Below are positions 1 to 7,678 of a stretch of 64,000 nt of DNA, piece by piece. Under the pieces are notes generated by a model. The model was not told the origin of the DNA. It did not search any database and was given only the letters and a program-made list of their open reading frames with translations. The number at the start of each line of letters is the position of its first letter. Position 1 is the stretch's first letter. The stretch is from the NCBI RefSeq assembly GCF_000379985.1, contig NZ_KB904107.1:29309-93308 (forward strand). The letters are read 5' to 3'. The position numbers and the translations under genes were made by a program. The stretch comes from Streptococcus caballi DSM 19004. GTDB lineage: Bacteria; Bacillota; Bacilli; Lactobacillales; Streptococcaceae.

Positions 1-83
1 TCGCAAAGAAAACTAATTTTTCCTTTTTCTAGCAGAGCTTCTTAGCTGATTTATCACTAAACCATAGTTTGTCTACAACTTCA

Positions 84-108
84 AACGAGGTTAGGCCTCG
101 TTTTTTTT
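84..108 (+). terminator. Rho-independent terminator of an upstream gene
   Basis: A 7-bp stem AACGAGG/CCTCGTT with a 5-nt loop runs into eight T residues. It faces right, so it ends a plus-strand gene lying before the window. No coding sequence of that gene could be recognised in the first 83 bases. Confidence 0.85.
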
Positions 109-140
109 AGTTTAAAACTAACGTGTTCATGCTATATGAA

Positions 141-161
141 AAGGCCACCTAGCGTGACCTT
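141..161 (-). terminator. Terminator of the minus-strand secreted repeat protein gene
   Basis: On the minus strand AAGGTCAC pairs with GTGGCCTT (one G-T pair) around a 5-nt loop and is followed by TTTTC. It lies directly after the stop codon of the gene at 169-1182. Confidence 0.7.
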
Positions 162-168
162 CTTGTAT

Positions 169-1182
169 CTATTCAAATTTACAACGTGTAAATCCTTTAG
201 CAATAGCATCTGATAAAGTGGTAGGTGTCGTGCTATTTGAGCGATTTAGACCACGACAGTGAGGATCAAAATGATAACGTGAACCGGTCGCTGTAATGTA
301 AACGGTGGTAGTGTCCTGATCTTGTTGAGCGGTAGCCGCTGCTTGCGCTGCAGCCTGTGCAGCAGCTTCTTGTGCTTCGTGGGCGCTGATGGCATTGGAA
401 ACAGCAGTGATACGGGTGCTTAAAGCGGCTTTTTGACTTTCATCTGTGAGGGCATTTACCTTGTTTTGAGCATCTGAGATATTGTCGCGAGATTGATTGG
501 CTTCCAGATTAGCGACAGCAGCAGTGGCTTCCTCAGTTTTTTTCTTTTCGACATCTGCTTTGACAGCGTCAACACGCTTTTGGAGTTCAGCTTTTTTACT
601 GGTATCAGTGATTGCAGAAACTTTTTTGTTGGCATCATCAAGTTTAGCGGAGCTATGATCAGCTTCTAGTGCTTTGACAGCCGCTTCAGCCTCTTGAATA
701 GCTTTTTGAGCCTGTTCTTTCTTCTCAATGTTTGTTTTAGAACTATCGATTTCTTTTTGAAGCTCGGCTATTCTGTCTGTTGCAATTTTTAATTTTGCAT
801 TTGCGGCATCAAGGTTGCTTCGAGTTTCATCACCCTTTAAGGTTTGGACAGCATCTTCAAGATTCTTAATGAGTTGAGTGGCTAAATCTTTTTGTTCAAT
901 GAGTTCATGAACTTTGTCGATCCGCTTTTTAAGTTTTTTCCTTTCCTTACTACTTTTGACATCTTTTAGACGATCTTTGGCAACCCCTAAAGCTTCATGG
1001 GTCTGCTCATTTTCAAGAGTACGAACTGCTTTTTTAGCTTTGCTGAGAGCCGTATCTGTTTTTTGCGCTGCTAGAACGGGAGTCGGTGTTGGTGGATTAG
1101 ATGTGGTTTGACTAGGACTAGCAAAAGATAGGCTAGCGATGGTAAGCCCAGTTCCAATGAGAGTTATCCATTTCTTTTTCAT
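169..1182 (-). CDS. Secreted protein with four helical repeats and a C-terminal His/Cys motif
   Basis: Function unknown. The 337-residue product begins with a signal peptide (MKKKWITLIGTG, hydrophobic to about residue 22) and a Pro/Thr-rich linker. It then carries four related repeats of about 50-58 residues (roughly 45-97, 100-157, 158-216 and 217-269). Each repeat has the pattern A-x-x-A-V-x-x-L-E, then D-A-x-x-K-V, then K-K-A-E-L-Q-K-R-V, which suggests small three-helix bundles. An Ala/Gln-rich stretch (about 270-290) links to a C-terminal domain of about 43 residues with H-x4-C (YHFDPHCRGL) and a final Cys (TRCKF). This tail recurs at the ends of many Firmicutes surface proteins and may bind metal. 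There is no LPXTG anchor, so the protein is probably released or loosely held. The start is supported by AGGAG just upstream. It is transcribed alone. Confidence 0.85.
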   Translation of the reverse strand: MKKKWITLIGTGLTIASLSFASPSQTTSNPPTPTPVLAAQKTDTALSKAKKAVRTLENEQTHEALGVAKDRLKDVKSSKERKKLKKRIDKVHELIEQKDLATQLIKNLEDAVQTLKGDETRSNLDAANAKLKIATDRIAELQKEIDSSKTNIEKKEQAQKAIQEAEAAVKALEADHSSAKLDDANKKVSAITDTSKKAELQKRVDAVKADVEKKKTEEATAAVANLEANQSRDNISDAQNKVNALTDESQKAALSTRITAVSNAISAHEAQEAAAQAAAQAAATAQQDQDTTTVYITATGSRYHFDPHCRGLNRSNSTTPTTLSDAIAKGFTRCKFE

Positions 1183-1218
1183 AAAAAATCTCCTAAACTA
1201 ATTTGTTTTATCAAATAT

Positions 1219-1247
1219 ATTATGCAACTTCTTTATAATTTTGTAAA
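1219..1247 (-). promoter_or_regulatory. Promoter of the secreted repeat protein gene
   Basis: On the minus strand TTTACA (1247-1242) and CATAAT (1224-1219) are separated by 17 bp, followed by an AGGAG ribosome site before the ATG at 1182. Confidence 0.7.
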
Positions 1248-1299
1248 CCCTTTCGTAAAAATCGTTGTATAGGGATTTTAGCCAAATCTTTTATTTTTC

Positions 1300-1308
1300 T
1301 GTTATAAT
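1300..1308 (+). promoter_or_regulatory. Extended -10 promoter giving a leaderless rsmD mRNA
   Basis: TGTTATAAT is a perfect extended -10. Transcription would begin around 1315, one base before the rsmD ATG at 1316. There is no good -35 and no Shine-Dalgarno sequence. Confidence 0.7.
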
Positions 1309-1315
1309 ATTTCTT

Positions 1316-1855
1316 ATGAGAGTTGTAGCAGGAAAATTTGGCGGACGTCCGCTAAGAACACTAGATGGTAAAACGACGCGTCCAACGACAGACAAGGTAA
1401 AGGGTGCTATTTATAATATGATTGGACCTTTCTTTGATGGTGGGCGTGTGCTTGATTTGTATTCTGGTAGCGGCAGCCTAGCTATCGAGGCTATCTCACG
1501 TGGAATGGACACTGCTGTGCTGGTGGAAAAAGACCGTAGAGCGCAAGCCATTATCCAAGAAAATATCAAGATGACTAAGAGTGTCCAGCAATTTCAGCTT
1601 TTAAAGATGGATGCTAAGCACGCCTTGAAGACGGTGACAGGAGCATTTAATCTGGTGTTGCTAGACCCGCCCTATGCCAGGGAGGAAATTGTCAAGACGA
1701 TTGAAAGCTTGGATGAACGCAATCTTTTGGCGGAAAATGTCATGATTGTTTGTGAAACGGACAAGGCGGTTGATCTTCCTGAAGAGATAGCCTCAGTTGG
1801 CATTTGGAAACAAAAAGTTTATGGCATTAGTAAGGTGACGGTATATGTCAGATAA
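1316..1855 (+). CDS. rsmD: 16S rRNA (guanine-966-N2)-methyltransferase RsmD
   Basis: SAM-dependent enzyme that methylates G966 of 16S rRNA during 30S assembly in the cytoplasm. The product is 179 residues, the normal family length. Visible are the SAM-binding motif VLDLYSGSGSLAIEA and the catalytic motif LLDPPYA (the N/D-PPY signature of N2-guanine methyltransferases), plus the N-terminal GKFGGRPL typical of RsmD. An in-frame start at 1265 is possible, but 1316 matches where homologues begin and lies one base after the predicted transcription start, so the message is probably leaderless. The last bases overlap the coaD start, so the two are co-transcribed with sepM. Confidence 0.93.
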   Translation: MRVVAGKFGGRPLRTLDGKTTRPTTDKVKGAIYNMIGPFFDGGRVLDLYSGSGSLAIEAISRGMDTAVLVEKDRRAQAIIQENIKMTKSVQQFQLLKMDAKHALKTVTGAFNLVLLDPPYAREEIVKTIESLDERNLLAENVMIVCETDKAVDLPEEIASVGIWKQKVYGISKVTVYVR

Positions 1856-2348
1856 AATTGGATTTTTTGCAGGGTCCTTTGACCCAGTGACCAAGGGTCA
1901 TGTGGACATTATCAAGCGTGCTAGTGCCCTTTTTGATAAACTTTATGTCGGTATCCTTTACAATAAGGATAAGCAAGGGCTCTTTAGTATTGAGGAGCGT
2001 CAGTCCATGTTGGAGGAATCCCTGACTGATCTTGACAATGTCACAATAGTGACCGCCGCAAATAGCTTGGCTGTTGATGTGGCTAGGCAGTTGAAGGCAA
2101 CTCATTTGGTGAGGGGCTTGCGCGGCTCAGAAGATTTGGAGCATGAAGCGCGTCTGAATTTCTTCAATCATGAATTAGCCCCAGAACTTGAAACGATTTA
2201 TCTCCTCACGCGCTTGGAGATGAAATACATTAGCTCAACACATGTACGTGAATTGATTCATTTCAAGTCTGACCTCCTTGGTAAATACGTGCCTGCAAGT
2301 GTTGTTAGAAAAGTGGAGAAAAAATTTGGAAAACCAAGCAATCAGTGA
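1845..2348 (+). CDS. coaD: Phosphopantetheine adenylyltransferase CoaD
   Basis: Catalyses the fourth step of coenzyme A synthesis, joining 4'-phosphopantetheine and ATP to dephospho-CoA. The 167-residue product shows the nucleotidyltransferase signature GSFDPVTKGHVDII (T/H-x-G-H) near the N-terminus and YISSTHVRELI near residue 130, the family ISS-x-x-VRE element. It overlaps rsmD by 11 bp and is itself overlapped by the following protease gene, so the three genes are translationally linked. The rsmD-coaD pairing is common in Firmicutes. Confidence 0.96.
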   Translation: MSDKIGFFAGSFDPVTKGHVDIIKRASALFDKLYVGILYNKDKQGLFSIEERQSMLEESLTDLDNVTIVTAANSLAVDVARQLKATHLVRGLRGSEDLEHEARLNFFNHELAPELETIYLLTRLEMKYISSTHVRELIHFKSDLLGKYVPASVVRKVEKKFGKPSNQ

Positions 2349-3405
2349 ACCTAAGAAAAAAGTAGGCTTTATCAGACGATTTAAATGGTGGCTTGTCGGA
2401 CTAGCAGCTCTTATCTTTGGCCTCTTTTGCCTCTTTTATCCCCTCCCCTATTATTTGGAAATGCCTGGCGGAGCCTATGACATTCGTAGTGTGCTGACAG
2501 TTGACAAGAAAGAGGATGACGCCAAAGGCTCTTATAATTTTGTTGCCGTGACTGTCAGCCGTGCTACCCTTGCGCAAGTGATTTATGCTTGGCTGACGCC
2601 TTTTACAGAATTGACAAGTGTGGAAGATACGACAGGAGGTTATAGTGACGCAGACTACATGCGGATTAACCAATTTTACATGGAAACGTCGCAGAATGAG
2701 GCCACCTATCAAGCTATGACCTTAGCTGGCAAAAAGGTATCTTTAGATTATCAGGGCGTTTATGTTCTTAATGTCAGCAAAAATTCCACTTTCAAGGGCG
2801 TTTTAAACTTGGCCGACACGGTTACGGGTGTTAATCATAAAACCTTTAAAAGTTCAGCAGAGCTGATTAAATATGTGGGCGGGATGGCTATTGGTGACAA
2901 GGTCAGTGTCCAATACACTACAAATGGTAAGAAAAAGTCAGCTGACGGTAAGATTATCAAACTATCAAATGGCAAAAACGGTATTGGTATTGGGCTAGTT
3001 GACCATACAGAAGTGGCATCAGACACCGCTGTTGATTTTAATACGGCTAATGTCGGTGGACCAAGTGCGGGACTGATGTTCACGTTAGATATTTATGATC
3101 AAGTCAATCATGAAGACCTACGTAAGGGGCGTGTCATTGCAGGTACTGGAACGATTGAGCAAGATGGTAAGGTTGGCGACATCGGCGGAGCTGGTCTTAA
3201 GGTCGTTGCAGCTGATCAAGCGGGTGCGGAGATCTTTTTTGTACCGAATAACCCTGTTACCAAAGCTATGAAGAAAGCAAATCCCAATGCTCAATCCAAC
3301 TATCAAGAGGCCAAAGCAGTAGCTAAGAAATTGGGCAGCAAGATGAAAATTGTCCCTGTTAAGACAGTTCAGGATGCCATTGACTATTTGAAAAAAACAA
3401 AATAA
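2326..3405 (+). CDS. sepM: SepM-like membrane PDZ/Lon-type serine protease
   Basis: Membrane-anchored, outward-facing protease. In S. mutans the homologue SepM, encoded next to coaD, trims the competence-stimulating peptide. Seen here: a basic N-terminus, one membrane segment (about residues 20-40), a degenerate PDZ domain (about 115-200), and a Lon/S16 catalytic domain with Ser247 in NVGGPSAG and Lys292 in GGAGLKVVAA as the likely Ser-Lys dyad. The chosen start is TTG at 2326 with GGAG seven bases upstream, inside the end of coaD. An earlier ATG at 2278 lacks a ribosome site and would add residues merely overlapping coaD. The length of 359 is close to known SepM. Substrates in this organism are not shown by the sequence. 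Confidence 0.88.
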   Translation: MENQAISEPKKKVGFIRRFKWWLVGLAALIFGLFCLFYPLPYYLEMPGGAYDIRSVLTVDKKEDDAKGSYNFVAVTVSRATLAQVIYAWLTPFTELTSVEDTTGGYSDADYMRINQFYMETSQNEATYQAMTLAGKKVSLDYQGVYVLNVSKNSTFKGVLNLADTVTGVNHKTFKSSAELIKYVGGMAIGDKVSVQYTTNGKKKSADGKIIKLSNGKNGIGIGLVDHTEVASDTAVDFNTANVGGPSAGLMFTLDIYDQVNHEDLRKGRVIAGTGTIEQDGKVGDIGGAGLKVVAADQAGAEIFFVPNNPVTKAMKKANPNAQSNYQEAKAVAKKLGSKMKIVPVKTVQDAIDYLKKTK

Positions 3406-3833
3406 TATTCTAATCTTACAAGTTTTCTCAATAAAATGATTAACCAAATAAACACATGCTCCTATCTGGAAATGTTTCCAAAAGGAACTTGTGTTTTTTA
3501 TTTTTCTGATTATAGTTTTTCTTTGTTTTTTTCAAAGGTGACAGATTCTATCTCTTCCGATGGATAGCTAGTGTCTTTCTTTTTACAACGATTAATATTT
3601 TTGACCTAGCCGATACGGATGCCATTGAATAGCTGCAAGGCTAGATTTTCTGGAACTAAGCATCATATTCTGCTTTATTTTAGATATAGCCATAAAGTGT
3701 TTTGTGATCCTCTTTGCAAAGAGGCAAACACAAGTTGCACGGCCCCAACTTCATTTGACACAGACGTGAATACATTTGCACCATCTCAACTTCATTTAAG
3801 GACGACTTGATAGACACAACAATTTATTTATCG
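3406..3833. other. Intergenic region with one terminator, no gene seen
   Basis: A hairpin made of AACACA...TGTGTT plus an inner CTCC/GGA segment (about 3450-3496) followed by TTTTTTATTTTT ends the rsmD-coaD-sepM operon. The remaining bases, about 3510-3833, contain no convincing ORF: the 63-codon frame at 3619 has no ribosome site and no recognisable similarity. No repeats were seen. Confidence 0.55.
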
Positions 3834-3842
3834 TGTTATAAT
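3834..3842 (+). promoter_or_regulatory. Extended -10 promoter giving a leaderless mRNA for the YunD-like gene
   Basis: TGTTATAAT is identical to the rsmD element. The base seven positions after the -10 is the A of the ATG at 3849. TAGACA upstream (3811-3816) is a poor, over-spaced -35. Confidence 0.7.
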
Positions 3843-3848
3843 AGGCCT

Positions 3849-5195
3849 ATGAAAGAAAATCTGCGTATTCTCCATATTAATGACTTACATTCTCACTTTG
3901 AAGCCTATCCTAAAATCAAACGTTTTTTTGCTGAGCATTCAGTTTGTGATGCTGAAGTTATTAGGCTTGATTTGGGCGATAATATTGACAAAAGTCATCC
4001 CATGACAGCTGTTACGGCTGGGCGTGCTAATATTGAATTGATGAATGAACTAGGAATTGATTTAGCAACGATTGGTAATAATGAAGGGATAGGTCTATCA
4101 AAAACAGAGCTTAATCAGGTTTATGATCAGGCTCAGTTTCATGTCATTCTTAATAATCTAACCGACAGGGAGGAACGCCCCTCTTGGGCTAAGCCTTACT
4201 ACATTTACGAGACACGTTTGGGAACTAAGATTGCTTTCTTAGCTTATACATTTCCTTACTATTTAACTTATCAGCCAAATGGTTGGGCTGTTGAGGATCC
4301 TTTGTCTTGTTTAGAGAGAGATTTAGCTGTTCCAGAAGTGAAGACAGCTGATTTTCGCATTTTAATGAGTCATCTAGGTATCAAAGTAGATGAAAAGATT
4401 ACGCAAGTTTATCCTCAAATTGATTTAATCATTGGGGCTCATACCCACCACGTTTTTGAAGAGGGGGGTGAATTAAATGGGACTTATCTGGCAGCTGCTG
4501 GCAAGTACGGTCAATTTGTAGGTGAGATTAATCTGACTTTTGATCAGCATCGTTTAGATGCTATTGACATCGTAGCCCATGAGACTAGTTATTTGCCTTC
4601 TGAGCCTCTGGACAAGATTTGGATCCAAGATTTTACTACTAAGGGGCGTCAGCTTTTAGACCAGTTTCTTTTAACAGACTTGCCTCAAGCCTTGGATTTA
4701 CAAGAATCTTGCCAGCTACTGATGGATGCCATGTTGGATTATGCTAAAGCAGACGTGGTTCTTACGAATTCTGGGCTGGTTGTTAATCCCTTCCCTGCCA
4801 GAATTACCCGTGACACTTTGCACCATGCGCTTCCTCATCAGATGCGGCTAGCCAAGATTGATGTGACCTTGGAAGAATTAGAAGCCATTTGCCGTGATGT
4901 TTATTCACAAGGAAAATTGCTAGCGCGGCAAGAAATTCGTGGTATGGGATTTCGCGGTAAAGAGTTTGGTCAAGTTTTGTGCAGTGGCTTTGCTTACAAA
5001 AATGGAAAAATAGTGTATAATAAACAGGTTATAAACAAAAAAGACCGTCTTCAGCTGGTAGTTGTTGACCAATATTGCTTTGCTTCCTACTTTGAAACGA
5101 TTCATTCAAAGAAAGCAGAATTACTTTTTCCACACTTATTGAGGGAAGTTTTGGAAGACTATTTACGAAAAAAATCTATGAAAGGAGACTTATGA
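3849..5195 (+). CDS. YunD-type metallophosphatase / 5'-nucleotidase
   Basis: Bimetal phosphoesterase of the UshA/YunD 5'-nucleotidase family, probably hydrolysing nucleotides or related phosphoesters. Metal-ligand motifs are visible: HINDLHSH near the N-terminus, RLDLGDNID, TIGNNEG (the N-H/E site), MSHLG and DLIIGAHTHH. The C-terminal half (about 265-448) matches the substrate-binding 5'-nucleotidase_C domain. There is no signal peptide, so it is probably cytoplasmic like YunD. The start at 3849 is preferred to an in-frame codon at 3807 because homologues begin with M-x-E-x-L-R-I-L-H-x-N-D and the promoter -10 lies just upstream. The gene overlaps yutD by 4 bp and begins a yunD-yutD-rlmN-vanZ operon. 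Confidence 0.9.
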   Translation: MKENLRILHINDLHSHFEAYPKIKRFFAEHSVCDAEVIRLDLGDNIDKSHPMTAVTAGRANIELMNELGIDLATIGNNEGIGLSKTELNQVYDQAQFHVILNNLTDREERPSWAKPYYIYETRLGTKIAFLAYTFPYYLTYQPNGWAVEDPLSCLERDLAVPEVKTADFRILMSHLGIKVDEKITQVYPQIDLIIGAHTHHVFEEGGELNGTYLAAAGKYGQFVGEINLTFDQHRLDAIDIVAHETSYLPSEPLDKIWIQDFTTKGRQLLDQFLLTDLPQALDLQESCQLLMDAMLDYAKADVVLTNSGLVVNPFPARITRDTLHHALPHQMRLAKIDVTLEELEAICRDVYSQGKLLARQEIRGMGFRGKEFGQVLCSGFAYKNGKIVYNKQVINKKDRLQLVVVDQYCFASYFETIHSKKAELLFPHLLREVLEDYLRKKSMKGDL

Positions 5196-5749
5196 GAAAG
5201 GAAATTTCTCCTGAACTCTATAATTATAATAAATTTCCTGGACCGCAATTTATTTCTTTTGATAATCATGTCAAGAGTGATGACATTGAGTTTCTTATTT
5301 TGGAAAATGAGAAGAATGCTTTTGATGCTACTGTCTTTAGCCAACGTTTCTCAGAAATTCTTCTCAAATACGACTATATCGTTGGAGATTGGGGCAACGA
5401 TCAATTGCGTCTCAAAGGATTTTACAAGGATGACAAGGATGTCAAGAAGTCCAATCGTATCTCTCGCTTGGAAGATTATATCAAGGAATATTGCAATTTT
5501 GGTTGTGCTTATTTTATCTTAGAAAATCCTCAACCTCATGAGGTAAAATTTGAAGAGGAACGCCCAGCGCGACGTCGTAAAAATCGTTCCAAACGCTCAG
5601 GAAACCAAAAAACAGTAGATAATAAATTTTTTACCAGCCAAAAAAAGAAAGAAAATAAACGCCGCCAAGAGCGTTTGATGAAGCAGAAGCAGGAACGTGA
5701 AATCAACTCTGCCAAGCAACATTTTGTCATCAGAAAAAAGGAGAAGTAA
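5192..5749 (+). CDS. yutD: YutD-family conserved protein (DUF1027)
   Basis: Conserved Firmicutes protein of unknown biochemical role. The first 120 residues hold the YutD core (around DYIVGDWGNDQLRLKGFY and FGCAYFILENP). The last 60 residues are a strongly basic, Lys/Arg/Gln-rich tail (RRRKNRSKRSGNQ, then KKKENKRRQERLMKQ) that may contact nucleic acid. This is an inference from charge only. It overlaps the upstream phosphatase gene (ATGA) and ends one base before rlmN, so it is co-translated with both. Confidence 0.85.
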   Translation: MRKEISPELYNYNKFPGPQFISFDNHVKSDDIEFLILENEKNAFDATVFSQRFSEILLKYDYIVGDWGNDQLRLKGFYKDDKDVKKSNRISRLEDYIKEYCNFGCAYFILENPQPHEVKFEEERPARRRKNRSKRSGNQKTVDNKFFTSQKKKENKRRQERLMKQKQEREINSAKQHFVIRKKEK

Positions 5750-6904
5750 ATGTCAGAAACAATTGAAGTTCAAAAAAAGCGCCCAGACCGTCGCAAGCGT
5801 GTGGAAGATACACCAGGTTATAAGCCATCCATTTATAGTCTAACGCGTGATGAATTGATCGACTGGGCAATCGCCCATGGTGAGAAGAAATTCCGTGCCA
5901 CTCAAATTTGGGACTGGCTCTACCGCAAACGTGTCCAATCTTTTGAAGAGATGACCAATATTTCTAAAGATTTTATCGCAGTTTTAAATGAAAACTTCTG
6001 CGTCAATCCATTGAAACAACGGATCGTTCAAGAATCAGCAGATGGAACAGTTAAGTATTTATTTGAGTTGCCAGATGGTATGCTGATTGAGACTGTTCTC
6101 ATGCGTCAGCATTATGGCTTGTCAGTTTGTGTGACGACTCAGGTTGGCTGTAACATTGGCTGTACTTTCTGCGCCAGCGGCTTGATCAAAAAGCAACGTG
6201 ACCTCAATAATGGCGAAATCACCGCCCAAATCATGTTGGTACAAAAATATTTTGATGACCGTGGCGAAGGCGAACGCGTCAGTCATGTTGTGGTCATGGG
6301 AATCGGTGAACCGTTTGACAATTATGACAATGTGCTGAAGTTCTTGCGTACCATCAATGACGATAACGGTCTTGCCATCGGTGCCCGCCACATCACTGTG
6401 TCAACATCAGGTTTAGCTCATAAAATCCGTGACTTTGCCAACGAAGGTGTGCAAGTTAACCTGGCGGTTTCTCTTCACGCGCCAAACAACGAGCTGCGCT
6501 CAAGCATCATGAAAATCAATCGCTCATTTCCATTGGAAAAACTTTTTGCGGCTATTGAATACTATATTGAAACGACTAACCGTCGTGTGACCTTTGAATA
6601 TATCATGTTAAACGGTGTTAATGATAATCCTGAAAATGCTCAGGAATTGGCAGATTTGACCAAGAAAATTCGCAAACTATCTTACATCAACCTCATTCCT
6701 TATAACCCAGTTACCGAACATGATCAATACAGTCGTTCAACTAAAGAACGCGTTGCAGCTTTCTACGATGTTCTTAAGAAAAACGGCGTCAATTGCGTGG
6801 TCCGTCAAGAACATGGTACCGATATTGATGCGGCTTGTGGTCAGTTGCGTTCAAATACCATGAAACGTGACCGCCAAAAAGCAATGGCTGAGACCGCTAA
6901 ATAA
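5750..6904 (+). CDS. rlmN: Dual-specificity 23S rRNA/tRNA adenine C2-methyltransferase RlmN
   Basis: Radical-SAM enzyme that adds a C2 methyl group to A2503 of 23S rRNA and A37 of some tRNAs. The radical-SAM cluster motif [11 protein letters not shown] (C-x3-C-x2-C) is present near residue 135, followed by VVMGIGEPF and VSTSGL. The C-terminal Cys needed for the methyl transfer is probably in CGQLRSN. The length of 384 fits RlmN with an N-terminal extension. It is the third gene of the operon and overlaps the VanZ-like gene at TAATG. Confidence 0.95.
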   Translation: MSETIEVQKKRPDRRKRVEDTPGYKPSIYSLTRDELIDWAIAHGEKKFRATQIWDWLYRKRVQSFEEMTNISKDFIAVLNENFCVNPLKQRIVQESADGTVKYLFELPDGMLIETVLMRQHYGLSVCVTTQVGCNIGCTFCASGLIKKQRDLNNGEITAQIMLVQKYFDDRGEGERVSHVVVMGIGEPFDNYDNVLKFLRTINDDNGLAIGARHITVSTSGLAHKIRDFANEGVQVNLAVSLHAPNNELRSSIMKINRSFPLEKLFAAIEYYIETTNRRVTFEYIMLNGVNDNPENAQELADLTKKIRKLSYINLIPYNPVTEHDQYSRSTKERVAAFYDVLKKNGVNCVVRQEHGTDIDAACGQLRSNTMKRDRQKAMAETAK

Positions 6905-7416
6905 TGAGATGTTTTTTTGATGAAAAAGCAGAGCTGACAACCTGGGGACGCAAGACTACCTGGATTTTGCTTAGTCTCTATGTTCTGGCTATTGCTTATA
7001 TGTGTTTTGGACCACAGCATCAAATTAGCGGAGTAGAGACTCCAGGTATTCAGCATTTTGGTAGGGTGGTTGTTCTATTAATACCCTTTAATTCCTTTGT
7101 CAACTTGGGTCAGCTAAACACTCCGCGAGAACTTTTCTGGGTCATTGGTCAAAATTTAGTTAATGTTTTGCTGCTCTTCCCGCTGCTTTTGGGAATGCTG
7201 GCACTCTTTCCTAAGCTGCGCTCTTGGAAGAGGATTTTGTTAACTGCTTTTTGTATGAGTCTCTTTATTGAATGCACTCAGGTTGTCATTGATTTGCTGT
7301 TTGATGCTAACCGCGTCTTTGAAATTGATGACCTCTGGACCAATAGTTTGGGCGGTGCTTTGGCGCTCGTTTGCTACCGGTACTTAGTGGGAAAACTGAA
7401 AAATAAAGTGAAGTAA
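6904..7416 (+). CDS. VanZ-family membrane protein
   Basis: 170-residue integral membrane protein with about four hydrophobic segments. It carries the VanZ family hallmarks NLVNVLLLFPLLLGML, SLFIECTQ and RVFEIDDLWTNSLGGALG-like residues (D-D-x-x-x-N-x-x-G). VanZ itself gives low-level teicoplanin resistance, but most streptococcal members have no assigned role. The ATG overlaps the rlmN stop. A terminator follows immediately. Confidence 0.88.
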   Translation: MRCFFDEKAELTTWGRKTTWILLSLYVLAIAYMCFGPQHQISGVETPGIQHFGRVVVLLIPFNSFVNLGQLNTPRELFWVIGQNLVNVLLLFPLLLGMLALFPKLRSWKRILLTAFCMSLFIECTQVVIDLLFDANRVFEIDDLWTNSLGGALALVCYRYLVGKLKNKVK

Positions 7417-7440
7417 GACGACCAAAAGCCGTCTTATTTC
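7415..7440 (+). terminator. Terminator after the yunD-vanZ operon
   Basis: AAGACG/CGTCTT stem around a 9-nt loop, followed by a T-rich tract (TTATTTCTTTT). It overlaps the last base pairs of the VanZ-like gene. Confidence 0.7.
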
Positions 7441-7457
7441 TTTTGAAATCAAAAAGC

Positions 7458-7488
7458 TTGACTTGGAGCCCGCGTAAGGGTGTATAAT
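7458..7488 (+). promoter_or_regulatory. Promoter with 19-bp spacer before the ABC exporter leader
   Basis: TTGACT and TATAAT are both near consensus but lie 19 bp apart, longer than the usual 17. Promoters activated by MerR-family regulators have such spacing, and the spacer starts TTGGAG, which resembles NmlR/AdhR-type sites. No regulator gene is adjacent, so control by one is inference. Confidence 0.7.
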
Positions 7489-7494
7489 AATCGT

Positions 7495-7678
7495 ATTTGT
7501 TACTACTTTTATACGGTTTGCTTAGCGCCCATTGTATCCTAGTAATTGAGCATATCTATGTTTCTGTGAAAAATAGGAAAGGTCTCTTTGACTTTTTCAA
7601 GGTCATGGCTCTACGTCAAATCTCTTCACTTCATAGAAACGTTTAACGGCCTTGTATCTTAGTTAAAGAAAGGATTTT
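7495..7678 (+). promoter_or_regulatory. Structured 5' leader of the ABC exporter operon
   Basis: About 185 nt of untranslated leader. An 11-nt arm GTTTCTGTGAA (7560-7570) pairs with TTCATAGAAAC (7630-7640), enclosing a leader ORF. A motif TTGTATCyTAGTwAw occurs twice (7532-7546 and 7652-7666), each time near small inverted arms (TTTAAC/GTTAAA in the second). The second copy ends a few bases before the ribosome site GAAAGGA. B. subtilis bmrCD, which encodes a similar exporter pair, is controlled by translation of the leader peptide BmrB. A comparable mechanism here is plausible but not proven. Confidence 0.6.
7588..7662 (+). CDS. Candidate leader peptide of the ABC exporter operon
   Basis: TTG-initiated 24-codon ORF beginning MTFSRSWLYVK. 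It has a good ribosome site AGGAAAGG five bases upstream (7575-7582) and ends 16 bases before the exporter start. Its codons cover the right arm of the leader hairpin and the second copy of the repeated motif, so ribosome position on it would alter leader folding. No similarity to a known peptide is claimed. Confidence 0.4.
   Translation: MTFSRSWLYVKSLHFIETFNGLVS

Noticed and set aside
2401..2712. Minus-strand frame of 103 codons within sepM
   Set aside because: Shadow of the well-supported plus-strand protease gene; no ribosome site or recognisable protein.
3619..3810. 63-codon ORF in the spacer before the YunD-like gene
   Set aside because: No ribosome site, irregular composition and no known family; the promoter of the next gene follows it.
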